Shown here: positions 22,775 through 34,439 of the stretch, piece after piece | Position numbering within the stretch: position 1 is the first letter of the stretch | Layout of the letters: each line of letters starts with the position of its first letter | DNA from: Codonopsis lanceolata | Lineage: Eukaryota > Streptophyta > Magnoliopsida > Asterales > Campanulaceae | DNA: 64,000 nucleotides | Reading direction: 5' to 3' | NCBI GenBank assembly: GCA_013146195.2 | Contig: CM028381.1 | Location: 100,849,002 to 100,913,001, forward strand | Notes under the pieces: generated by a model | The model's database searches: none | What the model saw: the letters and a program-made list of their open reading frames with translations, nothing else | Told to the model about the DNA's origin: nothing | Translations under genes and position numbers: made by a program

Positions 22775-23500
22775 CACTTAAATTAAAGGGATAAGTGGTG
22801 GGCCACTGGACCAGTGGGTATCAGGTACCAATAAGTGAACATGTGCCACTCACATGCACAAAATAAGGCCATCAAAATTAATCCAAAGAAATTGAGCATA
22901 CCCACATGCATGAATCTTCTTGGGTTTTGAAGTTTTCATTTCCATACTACAAGTTGGGTTCATTTGTTGACTTTGAAGGTTACCAATTTACCAATTCACA
23001 TACTCCATAAAGCGAACAAAACAACTTGCAAGAAATGCATTGACACTTTGTTCGCTTTGGTTAGTGTTCGCAAAATGGTGTTATGTCCAGTATCCAGCCT
23101 TTGACAGTAAGCAGAAATAAAGTTCTATGGTGTGAAAGAATCAGAAATCCATTGTTGGAGAGTGAAAGAGAGAGAGAGAGAGGAGTCAGTGGTTTTAGGA
23201 TTGATTATGTTACACATAAGTGCAATGGCACATGTTCCCTTTTAGGGACCTCCGATGAGCAATACTTAGAATGAAACTTTTGTTTGGGGACTTGCAAAGT
23301 TCAGGGACCACTTATCCCTAAATTAAATAGGGTGGGACTGGACAGTGGGTATCAGTACCAATAAGCCACATGAGGCCTTTATCTTGACAACCCACATGCA
23401 TGCTCTTGGAGTAAGAACCAAGATTGCATTTCCATACTACAAGACTATAAAGCGATTAAAAAAATTCTTTGTTCGAAGAGTGGTCAAACTAACCAGTTAA
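22775..23500. repeat. Diverged direct duplication, ~535 bp apart
   Basis: 22790-23015 and 23320-23470 share, in the same order, a CCAGTGGGTATCAG / GACAGTGGGTATCAG block, GTACCAATAAG, CCCACATGCATG, CATTTCCATACTACAAG and TATAAAGCGA / CATAAAGCGA. No coding pattern is seen. A GA microsatellite lies between the copies (about 23164-23182). Confidence 0.65.
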
Positions 23501-23664
23501 GTACCAATTCAGCTTAGTACCAATTGCTCATCATTAATACATAGATAAGATCAATTCTAAGTTCCATCAAGTATTTATTAGCTTAGACAGCTATCTTCAT
23601 GGTATTGTCTGTTGGTGTCTTGGTGACAACCCATGTAAATAAATTCTAAATGACCTTGTTTTAT

Positions 23665-23850
23665 ATAATCCCTTCGTTCCGGCAAATAGTTTCTTTTTGA
23701 AAGACAATTTTTTTTTTAAAATGACATTTTTAGTAATTCATTAGTAATAAATTAATATTTTAATGTCTTAAATTTTGAAAGTTAACTCATTAAGTGAAAC
23801 ATCAAAAAATGAAATAATGAACTCTTTGTCCGAAACGGATGAAGTATTAA
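23665..23850. mobile_element. Stowaway-like MITE, family S2
   Basis: ~185-bp AT-rich element with ends CCCTTCGTTCCGG and CCGAAACGGATGAAGTA. It has the same layout as copies at 24878-25065, 28440-28541, 58105-58268, 60230-60395 and 62870-62975. It is distinct in sequence from family S1. Confidence 0.55.
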
Positions 23851-23869
23851 TTAATTTGCATCCAACAAA

Positions 23870-24870
23870 ACTGACTTGAGAGAGAGAAAGAGTCGGCGTA
23901 CACTAAAGAATTACTTTCACCGGGGGTTATCTATCGAGGACAAGGTTATGATGCTAATGATACTAAAACGATGCACGCATTGCAACAGTTTCTATGTGTT
24001 ACGAATTTACAAAATGGCTAAATCTCCGGTAAGATTGAGTTACAGATCGTTATTCGTAAGATGAAGTTTCACTTTCTCATACTTCTGTTTTTGTCTTACA
24101 AAATTGGTGATTGATCAAGTTGGTTTAATATAAAAGTAGCCGATAATGAAACCTAATGGTGGTTAGCAAATTCTAAAGCTTGTTGATGTTGTGATCCCTG
24201 CAAATGTAAACTTGGAACCAACAAAAGAAAAAGTGCTCATTTTTTTCTATGACTAGTGTTAAATGACTCAAATTGATCGAGATAAAAAACATTTAATGAT
24301 CCGTAAAACATTTGAAATATACATATTTATCTTTTACATATTTTTCTTCAAATTGATTGGATTCATTAATTATTAGTAACATTCTATCTTCTCTATATTA
24401 TTATTTTCATTAATAGAAAAAGGTCGTTTAGATAAAAACATTTCTTTATTAATTGTTGTGAATATTACAACACTAACCACATTGAGCCGGATTAAATTGA
24501 TCTATTAAGATTTAATATTTCCCTCTCTCTCTCTCTCTCTTTGGTAAAACTTAATAAGCAAGCTTAGCATAAAACTTAAACAAGAAGGAAAGAACTACTC
24601 CATAAATATGGGAGGGACTATAAACCAAAGATACCCAATAAATAAGGTTATAAAAAAAACAAAAGAAAAATAGAAGGGGTTTTAGGGAATAATACCATAG
24701 TGCTCATTTTCATCATTTTAGGCAAACCATTTTCTAGAAGGATTATAAATATGGTAAGTTGTGCTATGGAACCCTTCTGTTCATCCCCTTCTTAAATTTT
24801 CTTTGTTATGGAATTGAACCTGCAATCGCATCATCTTAACAAGAATTTTACATAAATAAAAATTTGATAC
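23870..24870. other. AT-rich intergenic stretch with CT microsatellite
   Basis: A (CT)n run lies at about 24522-24541. A 62-codon frame at 23876-24064 is not recognised. No gene called. Confidence 0.5.
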
Positions 24871-24877
24871 TAATACT

Positions 24878-25065
24878 CCCCCGTTTCAGACCAAAAGTCA
24901 ATTATTTCATTTTAAGATGTTTAATTTAAATAGACTACTTTAAAAAATGAAGGCATAAAAATGTCATTCTATTACGAATGAACTACTAAAAATGTTAATT
25001 TTTTTTTTAAAGTTTGACTTTCAAACAGTGATTTTTTTGCCCAAAATAGAGAGACTATATATATA
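24878..25065. mobile_element. Stowaway-like MITE, family S2
   Basis: Begins CTCCCCCGTTTCAGACC and ends near GCCCAAAATAGAGAGACTA, with the internal pattern of family S2 (ATTTCATTTTAAGATGTTTAA, GAACTACTAAAAATGTTA). Confidence 0.6.
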
Positions 25066-25731
25066 TATACATATGGAAGGGACTATTTCCACTACATTTT
25101 TTTCTTATCCATTACATCATGAGTTATTACATTAAATAATTGCATCTTTGGACATAATTGTCCTTTTCATACTTGTCATTTGAAGTAAAGTACTCATATA
25201 TATGTTTTACTTCTAAACTACAGAGAATATTAATTAAACTATGGAGAATATTAATTGAATATTTGTCATCAAAATAAATAATTTAATTTAATTAAAAAAT
25301 TATTACTCTAAAAAATCAATTCAATAATAACAATATGCTAAGTATTATATTGAATATTGGCTTCACTCAACTCAATAATTAAACTATCAAATCATTTTTA
25401 TTAATAGACAAAATGTTTTAAAATTTCACGATAGTATTTCACACTATTATTTTACTATTGGATAAAAATATTTTACTATTATATATCCTTTAAATCTCAC
25501 TTTTTAAATTTTCTTTTAATAACCAAATAGTACACATTTTCTCAAAGTTTGGTAAACAAATTATGTTCTTAAGATATTAATTTATTGTTTATGCAAGATA
25601 ACTTTAGTCATAAAATTAATTGATCAGTAATAGATTTCTCTAAGCATGTCATTAATTAATGAAATAACTAATTATGTAATGGATAAACAAAAAATGTAAT
25701 GGAATTAGCATCTCCATATATATATATATAT

Positions 25732-26488
25732 TGAAAGGATTAAACCGAGGAATTGACCCTCAGCATAGTGACCCTCGGTACAATAATGGGCCCCACTTAG
25801 AAAGCCACTAGTAAACGAAGTCAGAACCACTCGCCCCTAAGATAAACGTGAGTTTCTTCATTGCCGAGCAAATAGACAACTCACGGCCTCCAACGACTTC
25901 AGCCTCGGCTGGCCTGAAGACCTTTGATGCCCTCGGCCTCGTCATCGAATCGATCTCTTGTATCCTCATCCTCGGCAATAATAAACACTTTGTCACAACA
26001 CCACTCGTTCTCGGCGTTGGATCAATCATCATCCAGCCTGACAAATTGCTTCCCTAGGCCCGAGAAAACCGCTGCACGCAAATATCAAACTCCCTGACAA
26101 AGCACAGTTCACTTATTTCTGACAAAAACCCTCAACGCATTTAATGATTGCCGCTTTATGCCCCCCAGTCACCAGCCGCCACATCAACATAAACATCAGG
26201 TATAAATAGAGAGTGCACATTTAATGTGAAGGTAAGTAATTTCGAAGATATCACAACTCTCTTATCACAGCCTCTTATCAAACACTTATCACGGCATATT
26301 TATTACCATCTTTCCACCGGAAACCTTACTCTCACACCGGAGGGTTCTAGTCAGGCCGCCCCGACTCCTTAACGGTGTTTTGTTGTTTAATTTGTGCAGG
26401 TTAAGCAAGAAGGACGAACCAGCGACCGCCACCTCATCCTTACTCACACGTGGACGACAAGACAAGGTCACCACCCAAAAAGCGTGAT

Positions 26489-26490
<2 letters not shown>
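25732..26490 (+). mobile_element. Solo LTR of the same family as 1-717
   Basis: Starts TGAAAGGATT, ends GTGATCA, and aligns throughout with 1-717 (shared ATAAACGTGAGTTTCTT-type start, TATA box at about 26202, GGAGGGTTCTAGTC near the end). It has no internal domain on either side, so it is a solo LTR left by recombination between two LTRs. It sits in an AT-dinucleotide tract (TATAT left, TACAT right), so a target duplication cannot be judged. Confidence 0.85.
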
Positions 26491-26553
<63 letters not shown>

Positions 26554-26600
26554 TATTTATTTATATATATATATATATATTTATTTATATGAGGCGAACA
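26491..26600. repeat. (TA)n and (TTTA)n microsatellite
   Basis: Long TA run with an ATTTATTTATTTA interruption, directly beside the solo LTR. Frames across it (repeated I-Y) are translation artefacts. Confidence 0.95.
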
Positions 26601-26721
26601 TAAATGCATATCACAAGAATAAGATTTTAAGCACAAGATTAATGTGATATTTTGTGCAGAAAGACTTGTACTGTGAACAAATTATTGTAAAATGCATCTT
26701 TAAAGAATAAAATAGGAAATA

Positions 26722-26979
26722 CTCACTCCGTCCCTAAATTATCGTCCTTTTTTCTTTTTTCGTCCGTTCATAAATAATTTTCCACTTTAAAACTTATTTT
26801 TTTAAAATATTACTTTTACCACTTTACACTTACTTTTTCACTCTATTTTAATTATGGACAACATACACATGGACATTAAAGAAAATTACACATTAAACCA
26901 ATATAAATAATCAAGTCAATTGTTTTTTGTTAAACTGTGCATCAGATCAACTAGGACGATTATTTAGGGACGGAAGAAG
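26722..26979 (+). mobile_element. Stowaway-type MITE, family S1
   Basis: Begins CTCACTCCGTCCCTAAATTA and ends TTTAGGGACGGAAGAAG, flanked by TA. Same internal sequence as 12605-12861. Confidence 0.85.
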
Positions 26980-27178
26980 TAGTTATTAGCTCCACTTTTC
27001 GAATAAGACACCTTACATTAAAAAAAAACTCATGTACAAGTGCACGACACATGTTATAAGGTGTCTTAGTAGAAAGATTGTACGCAGAATGTTGTGATAC
27101 TCTATGCTGATAATCTTGCACTCTATATATAGAGAAAATAATCTTATTGGAAAAATTAAATCCATATATGTACGTATA

Positions 27179-27206
27179 CTAGTACTCTTGCATGTGTCGA
27201 TGACAC
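27179..27206 (-). mobile_element. Helitron 3' terminus
   Basis: On -, hairpin GTGTCATCGACAC (27194-27206), about 11 bases, then CTAG and host T. It is a near-copy of the end at 12317-12345, including flanking AT-rich sequence. The body extends right; it may share the 5' end at 29170 with the next entry. Confidence 0.5.
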
Positions 27207-27789
27207 GACGTCAATTTGAGAATTTATCAAAAATGAAGCAGATATTGTTGAAATGAATTAATATTTACTTATAATTTGTTTGAGTTGGATATATGTACAC
27301 TACACAACGAAAATGAGATAAAACTCAAATAGCTACCAATATAAAACATTTTATTTCGATATTTATTTCATAAGAAAACCAATAAATACATATTTTAATT
27401 GTAACTATTGTTAAAATACGAAAAGAAAATTTTATTGTTTTCTCAATAACGAAAACTCAGTCATCTTCTTTTGTGGGTTCTTGCTTAACAACAATGGTTG
27501 ATTTGGAAACATGAGATGCAATAACTTTATCCATTATTTCTACATACACATGACACAAAAAAAATTCAAACACATTCATTTAACCAAATTTTCTGCTTCA
27601 TCTGCAAAACTCGAATCCTCCCACATATTAACATATAAAATCCAACAGGCGAACGAGATGAATTTTGATCAAAATTAATCAATCCTAAAAGCTAAAAAAA
27701 TGGCAATTAAATCATTAGAAACCAATACATATGCCCTAACAAACGAAACCACAACAATGGGAAAATGTGTAGTATTCTATAAAAATAAA

Positions 27790-29170
27790 CTTGTGCCCGT
27801 GCCGATGGCACGGTTCCAGTATGAGCATGATAAATGTATGAACCATGCATGATGAAAATAAATTAATATATCATTAATGTAAATTACATACCAACATCTC
27901 AAAAATTAAATAAATAACATATTTTATTGGTCGTAAAAGTTTATAACTCATCTTAAAAGAAAATTTATAACTTATCTTAAAAGAGTATAATTAAACATAA
28001 AAAAACATTCTCTGTCTCTCTCTCTCTCACACCAACCCAAACACCTGTTAATTGAAATAAACTTAAAAATGAAAATCTCCGCAAACAAAAATCACAAAAT
28101 AAATTGAATAAGACAGAGTAAACTAACAAAATACTATTTTGAAGTCGAAATCACAAAGATTTCAGACCAATAAGGGAAACTAAATACAACTTTTAAGAAA
28201 ATAAAGAAATTAACATACAAATATTCAAAATTAAAAAAAGTTGATTACCAAACTTAGAAACAAATTTTTTTCGGACAAAAATTAAACTGATTCAGTTAAT
28301 TACGATAACAATAAAAAAAATAAAATACAAAATTTACGAATAATTTTTTTTATAAAAAAAATAAATATAAGCCAGACATAAATTAAATTGAGATTTCGTT
28401 GATTACGATAGCAATCAATTAAGAAACTACAACTAAATATTTGTAAAATCGTAAAGGTCATTTTATTATTAATGAACTACTAAAAATATTATTTTCTTAA
28501 TTAATGTCAAGCTCTTGCTTCTTTGCCCGGAACGGAGGGATTAATTAATAATTTATATAGCCCCTAAGGGGGTGGTCCAGTGGTAAACATGAGGCTTCAC
28601 AAAGTGTGAGGTCTCAGGTTCGATCCCTTCCCATACCCCCCTTAGGAGGAAAAAAAATTTAATAATTTGTATACGAAATTGCGGGCCAGAAAAACGGACC
28701 GGTAAAAATTAAATTGATTAAGTTAATTACGATAATAATTAAAAATAAAAAAATATTTCAAATTACAAAACTTACGATTTTTTTTAAAAAAATTTATTTG
28801 TATATGAAATTACGGGTCGGAAAAAAAATTGATTAAGTTAATTACAATAACAATTAAAAATAAAAAAAATACAAATACAAATTTTCGCAACCATAAAACT
28901 GTAAAACCCTAAAATATTAACTGTAAAACTGTAATATCTAATTTTTGCAATAAAAGAGTGAATCTCATAGAAACTGATGAATATGCATAGAGGAGGAGAG
29001 AGAAAGAGATAGAGAAGGAGTGAGAGATAAAAGGATTTCTAACAGTATAACGAAACCCAAAAGAGGAGATTACACAAATAAATGACAGCCGTAGGATGAT
29101 AATAATAAAAAAATTAAATCCTGACATCTGAATAGCTCTAATCAATTACCTAGTTTCTTTATAATATAGA
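27790..29170 (-). mobile_element. Non-autonomous Helitron candidate
   Basis: On the - strand the 5' end reads A|TCTATATTATAAAG at 29170, as usual for plant Helitrons. The 3' side has a perfect 7-bp-stem hairpin CCGTGCC-ATC-GGCACGG (27797-27813) followed by CAAG and a host T, one base off the canonical CTAG. Insertion between A and T fits Helitron targeting. About 1.4 kb, AT-rich, with no Rep/helicase coding, so mobility would need proteins from elsewhere. It contains a SINE (28561-28658) and part of a family S2 MITE. Confidence 0.55.
28561..28658 (+). mobile_element. tRNA-derived SINE with target duplication
   Basis: About 98 bp with RNA polymerase III promoter boxes: an A-box-like GTGGTCCAGTGG and a B-box GGTTCGATCC (28618-28627), ending in a short A run. 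Flanked by TTAATAATTTATATA (28545-28559) and TTAATAATTTGTATA (28659-28673), matching at 14 of 15 positions. It resembles a tRNA gene 5' half but cannot fold as a tRNA. Nested in the Helitron candidate. Confidence 0.85.
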
Positions 29171-29207
29171 TTGTTTTTGTTTTAAGTAATTGTTATGTTT
29201 TTCTATT

Positions 29208-29428
29208 TTGTTCGTTTGAAAAAAAAATGTCTCATTTTCAAAAAAAAATTAAGAAATTTTTATCATTTTATTTTTATTTTGTCTACCTATTTTGAATGTG
29301 GGCCACGTGAACATGCATTTAAAGAAAACTACTACATATTATATCAAGATTCACAATACTGTACTCCGTAGAGTTAATTAATCGTTCTTAGTTTGTGTGT
29401 TAGGACGATTATTTAGGATCAGAGGTAT
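29208..29428 (+). mobile_element. Stowaway MITE S1 fragment (left end missing)
   Basis: Contains the central and right part of family S1 (GTGGGCCACGTGAACATG-like stretch, GGACGATTATTTAGGATCAGAGG). The left inverted repeat is not recognisable. Confidence 0.55.
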
Positions 29429-29848
29429 TCAATCCGTTCCTAAATAATCATCTTGTTTGACTTGGCTCACCAATAATAAAAAACTAATTGGTTATATTAT
29501 AAATATTGTTATGATATATAAGCCCTTATATGTGGACAAAAACTAAAATAAGACGGTTTTACGACAATATTTTGTAAGATAGATCTTTTTAACCTATTCA
29601 TTATGTGTTGGTGAGTTGAGTTGTGAAAGAATAAACCCTTATTTTACGAATTAAGATCCATAAGTCTGTTTTATAGAAGACATACCCTTGCACATGTGGT
29701 CATACTTTAAAGCATGAAATAAAAGCAAGGCTAGTTATAAAAATATTTTTTTTAAAAGAAAACTTTAAAATATGATAATTGAAGTATTTTGGAACGATAA
29801 AAAAAAAAAGAAATTATGACAATTATTTAAGACAAAAAAAAGTAGTAC
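29429..29848 (-). mobile_element. Stowaway MITE S1, reverse, split by another repeat
   Basis: Starts near ATCCGTTCCTAAATAATC and resumes after about 29695 to ATGACAATTATTTAAGAC. In between (29548-29695) is a copy of the CGTCTTACGGATC repeat, which therefore inserted later than the MITE. Confidence 0.5.
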
Positions 29849-29849
29849 T

Positions 29850-30148
29850 ACCTCCGTCCAAAAATTATCATCTAGGTTAACTTGACGTACGGTTTAAGAA
29901 AACAAATTTGATTGGATTATTAATAGTAGTAGTTTGATGTGTAGTTTGTTTTAAAACTCATATGTATGTGGATTTTTTTTTTCTCTTTTTTTAAAGAGGA
30001 TCAATAGTGGTTCCCCACTTACCCTCTGGTAAAATGGTAAAATGGTAAAAATGTTGTTATAAAAATGAAAGTTTCAAATAAGATAATTGTTTTGAGACGA
30101 ACAAAAAAATGAAAGTAGGACAATAATTTTGGGACGTAAGTCGCATTA
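29850..30148 (-). mobile_element. Stowaway MITE S1, reverse orientation
   Basis: Begins CTACCTCCGTCCAAAAATTA, contains the reverse of the S1 centre, ends GACAATAATTTTGGGACGTAAG. Eroded at both ends. Confidence 0.6.
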
Positions 30149-30303
30149 GTTTGATACGTAGCTTATTTTAAAACTTATGTTTATGTGACTCAGAAGTAAA
30201 GTATGATGAAAAAATAAGGATAAAATGATAAAATTGTTCTCTTAAAGAGAAAGTTTTAAAAAGATAATTATTTTAAAATTAACGAAAAAGAAAAATAAGA
30301 TAC

Positions 30304-30540
30304 TCTCTCCGTCTCTAAATTATCGTTCTCCTAATAATTATCTAATTTAAAACTTATTTTTTTAGAATATCACTTTTATAACTTTATTCTTATTTTTTAT
30401 TATATTTTAATTATGAGACACGTACATATGGAGGTTTAAAGAAAACTACATATTAAACTAATATAAATAATTAATTTAATTATTTTTTTTAATTGATATG
30501 TTAAAACTGAATCAATTATGACGATAATTTGGGACGGAGA
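30304..30540 (+). mobile_element. Stowaway MITE S1
   Basis: Begins CTCTCTCCGTCTCTAAATTA and ends ACGATAATTTGGGACGGAGAG before TA. It lies just upstream of the ROH1-like gene leader. Confidence 0.7.
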
Positions 30541-30559
30541 GTAATAATTTTCGGACCGA

Positions 30560-31434
30560 TGGGAGTACATAATTTGGTTGCTTGTCCTTAATTCCTTTTC
30601 TCAATTGCCCTTTTTATACGCATCTCTTTCTTCATTGGGTAGTCCTGAAAATATTTGTTTTTTGGAGAGACCAAGGCGCGGGGCATCAGCTCCTTCGCTA
30701 GGGTTCCAAATCTGCTTTCTTCTCTCCCTTTGTCGTTGGAACCCTCTCAATCATTTTTGTCTTGGTCTTCAAAGGTACTCAAAATCTGCGTCTTTGATCT
30801 CTTTTGTTGGCTTGCAAACAGTTTCTAATCTCTATTGTTATATATAGTTCTAGTTGTTGGCACAAATCGGAGAATTCCTCATTGATTTGATCTGGGTTTT
30901 CATATTTTTCTATTTGTGTTGCGACTTTGTATGGGAATATAGTTTTTTATATATATATTTATATACTTATACATATATATTTAGAATTTGTTTGAATTTT
31001 ATGTCGGATTTGAGTTTTTCTGTTCTGAGCTATCTATGATACAGTGGGGTTCTTTTTTTGTTCTATGATGTGGGTGGAAATTGAGGTTGGCTTTTGAGAG
31101 TTGTTGTATGGGTTTCGATTATCGTCCACTAGGGATTTGAATTGTTAAGCTCTGTGTTTAGAGCGAATTCTGGGCTTATAATTCTTATAAGCTAATTCAG
31201 TGGGATTCGGGTTTTGAGTGATAACTTTGCATGAATTGTGGGTGTGAACTTTAATCAGAACTCGTAATTTTGGAAAATTGATTTTGAAGGCTCTGGTTAA
31301 ATTGTAGGTGAAACTGCTCAAATTATTTAGAGGCCCTGAGTTCTGTTCAAAGAGATATTTGTATTGGGTGAAAATGATTTTATCAGGGAGAGTTTATGGG
31401 TATTTCACTAGTTAAATTGTACTGAGGGAGGTTA
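30560..31434 (+). promoter_or_regulatory. Leader region of ROH1-like gene
   Basis: T/C-rich DNA from about 30590 followed by a plausible donor (CAAAG|GTACTC at about 30774), T-rich intron-like sequence, and a plausible acceptor (TTTTATCAG at about 31386) just before the ATG at 31435. This suggests a spliced 5' UTR, common in this family. Splice sites in the leader are inferred only from consensus. Confidence 0.45.
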
Positions 31435-32607
31435 ATGAGAATGCCCTCCAGTAGTAATCAGGGATCTCCTATGCCGTTTGCGACATTTCGTCGCTCGATA
31501 TTGGGTATTGGAAGTGATCAGCAAATTCATTCCATGGATGATTCTATTACTCAGAGTCCCGACCTCGAATCATTTCAAAAGCTAGTCTTTGTTCGATTCC
31601 ATGAACTTTCAGCTGCTTCTGTTGATGAACTTCTCTCTGTCGTGTGGATTCGGAAACTACTGGATGCCTATGTTTGCTGTCAGAAAGAGTTTAAGGTTAT
31701 CTTGTCCAATAACAAGTCTCAACTCTTGAAAGCACCTCTGGATAGGCTTATCACTGAATATTTTGAGAAGAGTGTGAAGGCGCTTGATATTTGCAATGCA
31801 ACACGGGATGGGGTTGAAAAGATTCGACTTTGGCAGAAGCACTTGGAGATTGTTGTCGGTGCTTTTGATTCTCGACAGAGGAATGTGTTGGGTGAAGGCA
31901 ACTTCCGGCGAGCAAGAAAAGCTTTGAATGATTTAGCAATTGTAATGCTTGATGAGAAGGACACTGGGTCCATCTTTTCACAGAGAAACAGGTCGTTTGG
32001 TCGTCAAAACAAGGGCAAGGATCTTCATAAGCCAGGACACTCAAGGTCTCTCTCTTGGAGCGTATCTCATACTTGGTCAGCGAGTAAGCAGCTTCAATTG
32101 ATTGCGAACAACTTGGTCCCACCTCGTGCAAACGAGATCACAGCCACTAATGGGCTAGCTAACACTGTCTTCACGATGACCTTTGTTCTCATGTTTGTTC
32201 TGTGGGCCCTCGTTGCAGCAATTCCTTGTCAAGATCGAGGACTGCAAATCCATTTCTCAATCCCAAGGCAGTACTTGTGGGGTACTCCAATGTACTTGCT
32301 TCATGTTAGGATCATGGATGAATCTAAGAAGCGAGATCGTAAACACTCAATTGGTTTATTGAAGGAGATTTGTCAAATGGAGAAGTCTGTCCATTACATT
32401 ACAGATTTGGTAGATTCTGCTCAGGTTCCATTGACAGAGGAACAGAAAGAGGATGTGAAGCATGCAGTTGAGGACTTATCGCTGGTTTGTGAAGCGTGTA
32501 GGAATGGATTGGATCCTTTGGAGCTCCAACTGAGGGACGTATTCCGTAAAATTATGTCTTGCCGAACAGAGTGTCTTGAGTTTTTGGGCACAGCAAATTC
32601 TCATTAA
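31435..32607 (+). CDS. ROH1: ROH1/BYPASS-type protein (DUF793 family)
   Basis: Single uninterrupted frame of 390 residues, typical length for the family, whose members usually have intronless coding regions. It starts MRMPSSSNQGS with an N-terminal F-R-R-S region, followed by helical DUF793 blocks such as FVRFHELSAASVDELLSVVW, FKVILSNN, KALDICNATRDGVE and RRARKALNDLAI. Residues 243-263 are strongly hydrophobic (TVFTMTFVLMFVLWALVAAI). The family's best-known member in Arabidopsis binds the exocyst subunit EXO70A1 and limits seed-coat mucilage secretion; BYPASS1 is a more distant relative that controls a root-to-shoot signal. A role in polarised secretion is therefore an inference from family. 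I see no disabling change. A second ATG two codons in could also serve as start. Confidence 0.92.
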   Translation: MRMPSSSNQGSPMPFATFRRSILGIGSDQQIHSMDDSITQSPDLESFQKLVFVRFHELSAASVDELLSVVWIRKLLDAYVCCQKEFKVILSNNKSQLLKAPLDRLITEYFEKSVKALDICNATRDGVEKIRLWQKHLEIVVGAFDSRQRNVLGEGNFRRARKALNDLAIVMLDEKDTGSIFSQRNRSFGRQNKGKDLHKPGHSRSLSWSVSHTWSASKQLQLIANNLVPPRANEITATNGLANTVFTMTFVLMFVLWALVAAIPCQDRGLQIHFSIPRQYLWGTPMYLLHVRIMDESKKRDRKHSIGLLKEICQMEKSVHYITDLVDSAQVPLTEEQKEDVKHAVEDLSLVCEACRNGLDPLELQLRDVFRKIMSCRTECLEFLGTANSH

Positions 32608-34140
32608 TTGTTGTTTGAATGGTGACTATTGATGATCAAATACGTAAAAGATTGAAGAACATAGTTACCGGCTTATTTAAAGGAAGAAGTGCCACAGTAC
32701 GCCGGGAAAATTAGTGGATTTATCAGGTAATCTGTGTGCCTATGCGTATACTTTGTGTAAAGAATGTTTTGTCTTCTAATGGGCTATCCTGCTTGATGGC
32801 ATTTATCGAAGTTTTATTTTCTTTTTTGTTTTTTTTTAATTAAATTTTGAAATCAAAATTTTACCTTGTTTTTTTGAAGTAACTGTGTTAATATTTCTTT
32901 TCCATTTGGTGGTATACACATTGTTTATTCTTTTGTTTTCTTGGACAGTTTCTACTAGCATCATTTCATGCATTTTAATTTTTCTTTCAACATCAAGTAA
33001 GCCTACTTACCAGTTACCACGTAGTTGCAACTCCTATAACAATTCCTTATAGGTTTGCTGCACTTCTCCTAACTGTATTGACTTGTAGAGTTGTAGACTT
33101 GTAGTAGCAGTTTTTTATAATACAAGTTGATATTTGGAACAGGTGCCATGGCCCATGTGCAATGTCCAGATAATGTGTCTTAGAGTGGGCGAGGTATATC
33201 TATTATTTGTTAAAGTAATGTTTTAGCTTATGAATGAACAAAAGGGCAAATTATTATTTTTACTGTTAAAAAGGTTATATAGAGGCTACACACTTTACTT
33301 TACAGTAAAGATGATGGTATTCGATGGGTAATCCGTGTAATGAAGCTTTTAGGTAATTGTTGTTGTGAAGTTAGATGGTTCTTGATTCATCTGGACCGGA
33401 CCGGACCCATCAGATCCTAATTATTTTAGTGATAACCGATTCAACAACTATTTGAATCCAATCCCTGACCAGTGACCAGACGTGGTGTTCCCCCTCTCAC
33501 CATTTGCAGTTAGATAAGAAAATGGCCTTTGCTTTCTGCAAGTTTAGTTGTTACAACAGTTTTTGATATAATTTTAGAAACACGAATAACTACTTACGTT
33601 GAGATATTTCCGGCAGGTGCATCTTGGCTACATAACATTGCTTTAGTTGCGAGTGAAGGAGGTCAAGGGGAACGGTCTTATGAATTCAATCTTAAAGACA
33701 TAACAGCTTGACATGCCTTTATATTCATGAACCAGTCCAATTGTATGTTAATAATGCAGGATTTTTATTCATTCTTTTTGGGTCCTTACAATGGAGTGTA
33801 GAACGAGATCAAACCTCGGACCACTTCTTTGGGCTAACTTTGATAATGTAGTTGACGTTATTTTGTTCATGGTCCCCCCTCTTCCTCCTTCATTGTTGTT
33901 GTTGTTATAGTTGGTGTCAATTGACAATTGCCATCCCAGGACAGGCTGGAGAAGGTAGCTAGAATTGTACACATTCCAATAAGTTGATGGTAAGAGATGA
34001 AGCAATTTTGTGCCACATAATTATCAAATTTCATTTGATTTAAAGGTTGCTTAGTCTTTCTTCAAAAATAGCAACTAGTATTTCATATAATATCCGTATA
34101 ACTAATGTGAGACTGATGAAATAATTTGTTGGATAATTTG
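32608..34140. other. 3' UTR of ROH1-like gene and intergenic DNA
   Basis: The 3' UTR may contain an intron (ATTTATCAG|GTAATC near 32725 and a later acceptor), as judged by consensus only. No further gene seen; small frames at 33529-33711 and 34005-33769 are unrecognised. Confidence 0.4.
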
Positions 34141-34290
34141 TTAAACAAATAACATCTAGTCTGCTTTGCACTGAAAGACAACCCACCCAAGTAAAAGTTT
34201 AAAAAAAAAAAAAAAAAAAGGATCATTGATTAAACAAATGCTGTCCAGTTTGCTTAGCATTGATTTAACACCCACCAAACTAAGGAAACG
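34141..34290. repeat. Diverged tandem duplication around a poly(A) run
   Basis: TTAAACAAATAACATCTAGTC...CACCCAAGTAAA (34141-34196) and TTAAACAAATGCTGTCCAGTT...CACCAAACTAA (34232-34283) are related, separated by a ~19-base A run (34201-34219). Confidence 0.5.
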
Positions 34291-34439
34291 TGCCTCGCTC
34301 AATGTGTCAAATGTCTTGTGAGAACATTGGGTTGCGTTTGCGTTAACATGGGGATGAATCATGATTTTATTTAATTTTAAGCGGCGGCTACAACACTCCA
34401 CCCATGCGAATAAATAACAGGCTACAGCCTACAGGCCCT

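Noticed and set aside
26394..26647. Overlapping + frames rich in I-Y repeats
   Set aside because: They are translations of the (TA)n microsatellite and the end of a solo LTR.
28561..28630. Possible tRNA gene with A and B boxes
   Set aside because: No acceptor stem or anticodon arm can be formed, and it has a tail plus target duplication, so it is a SINE.
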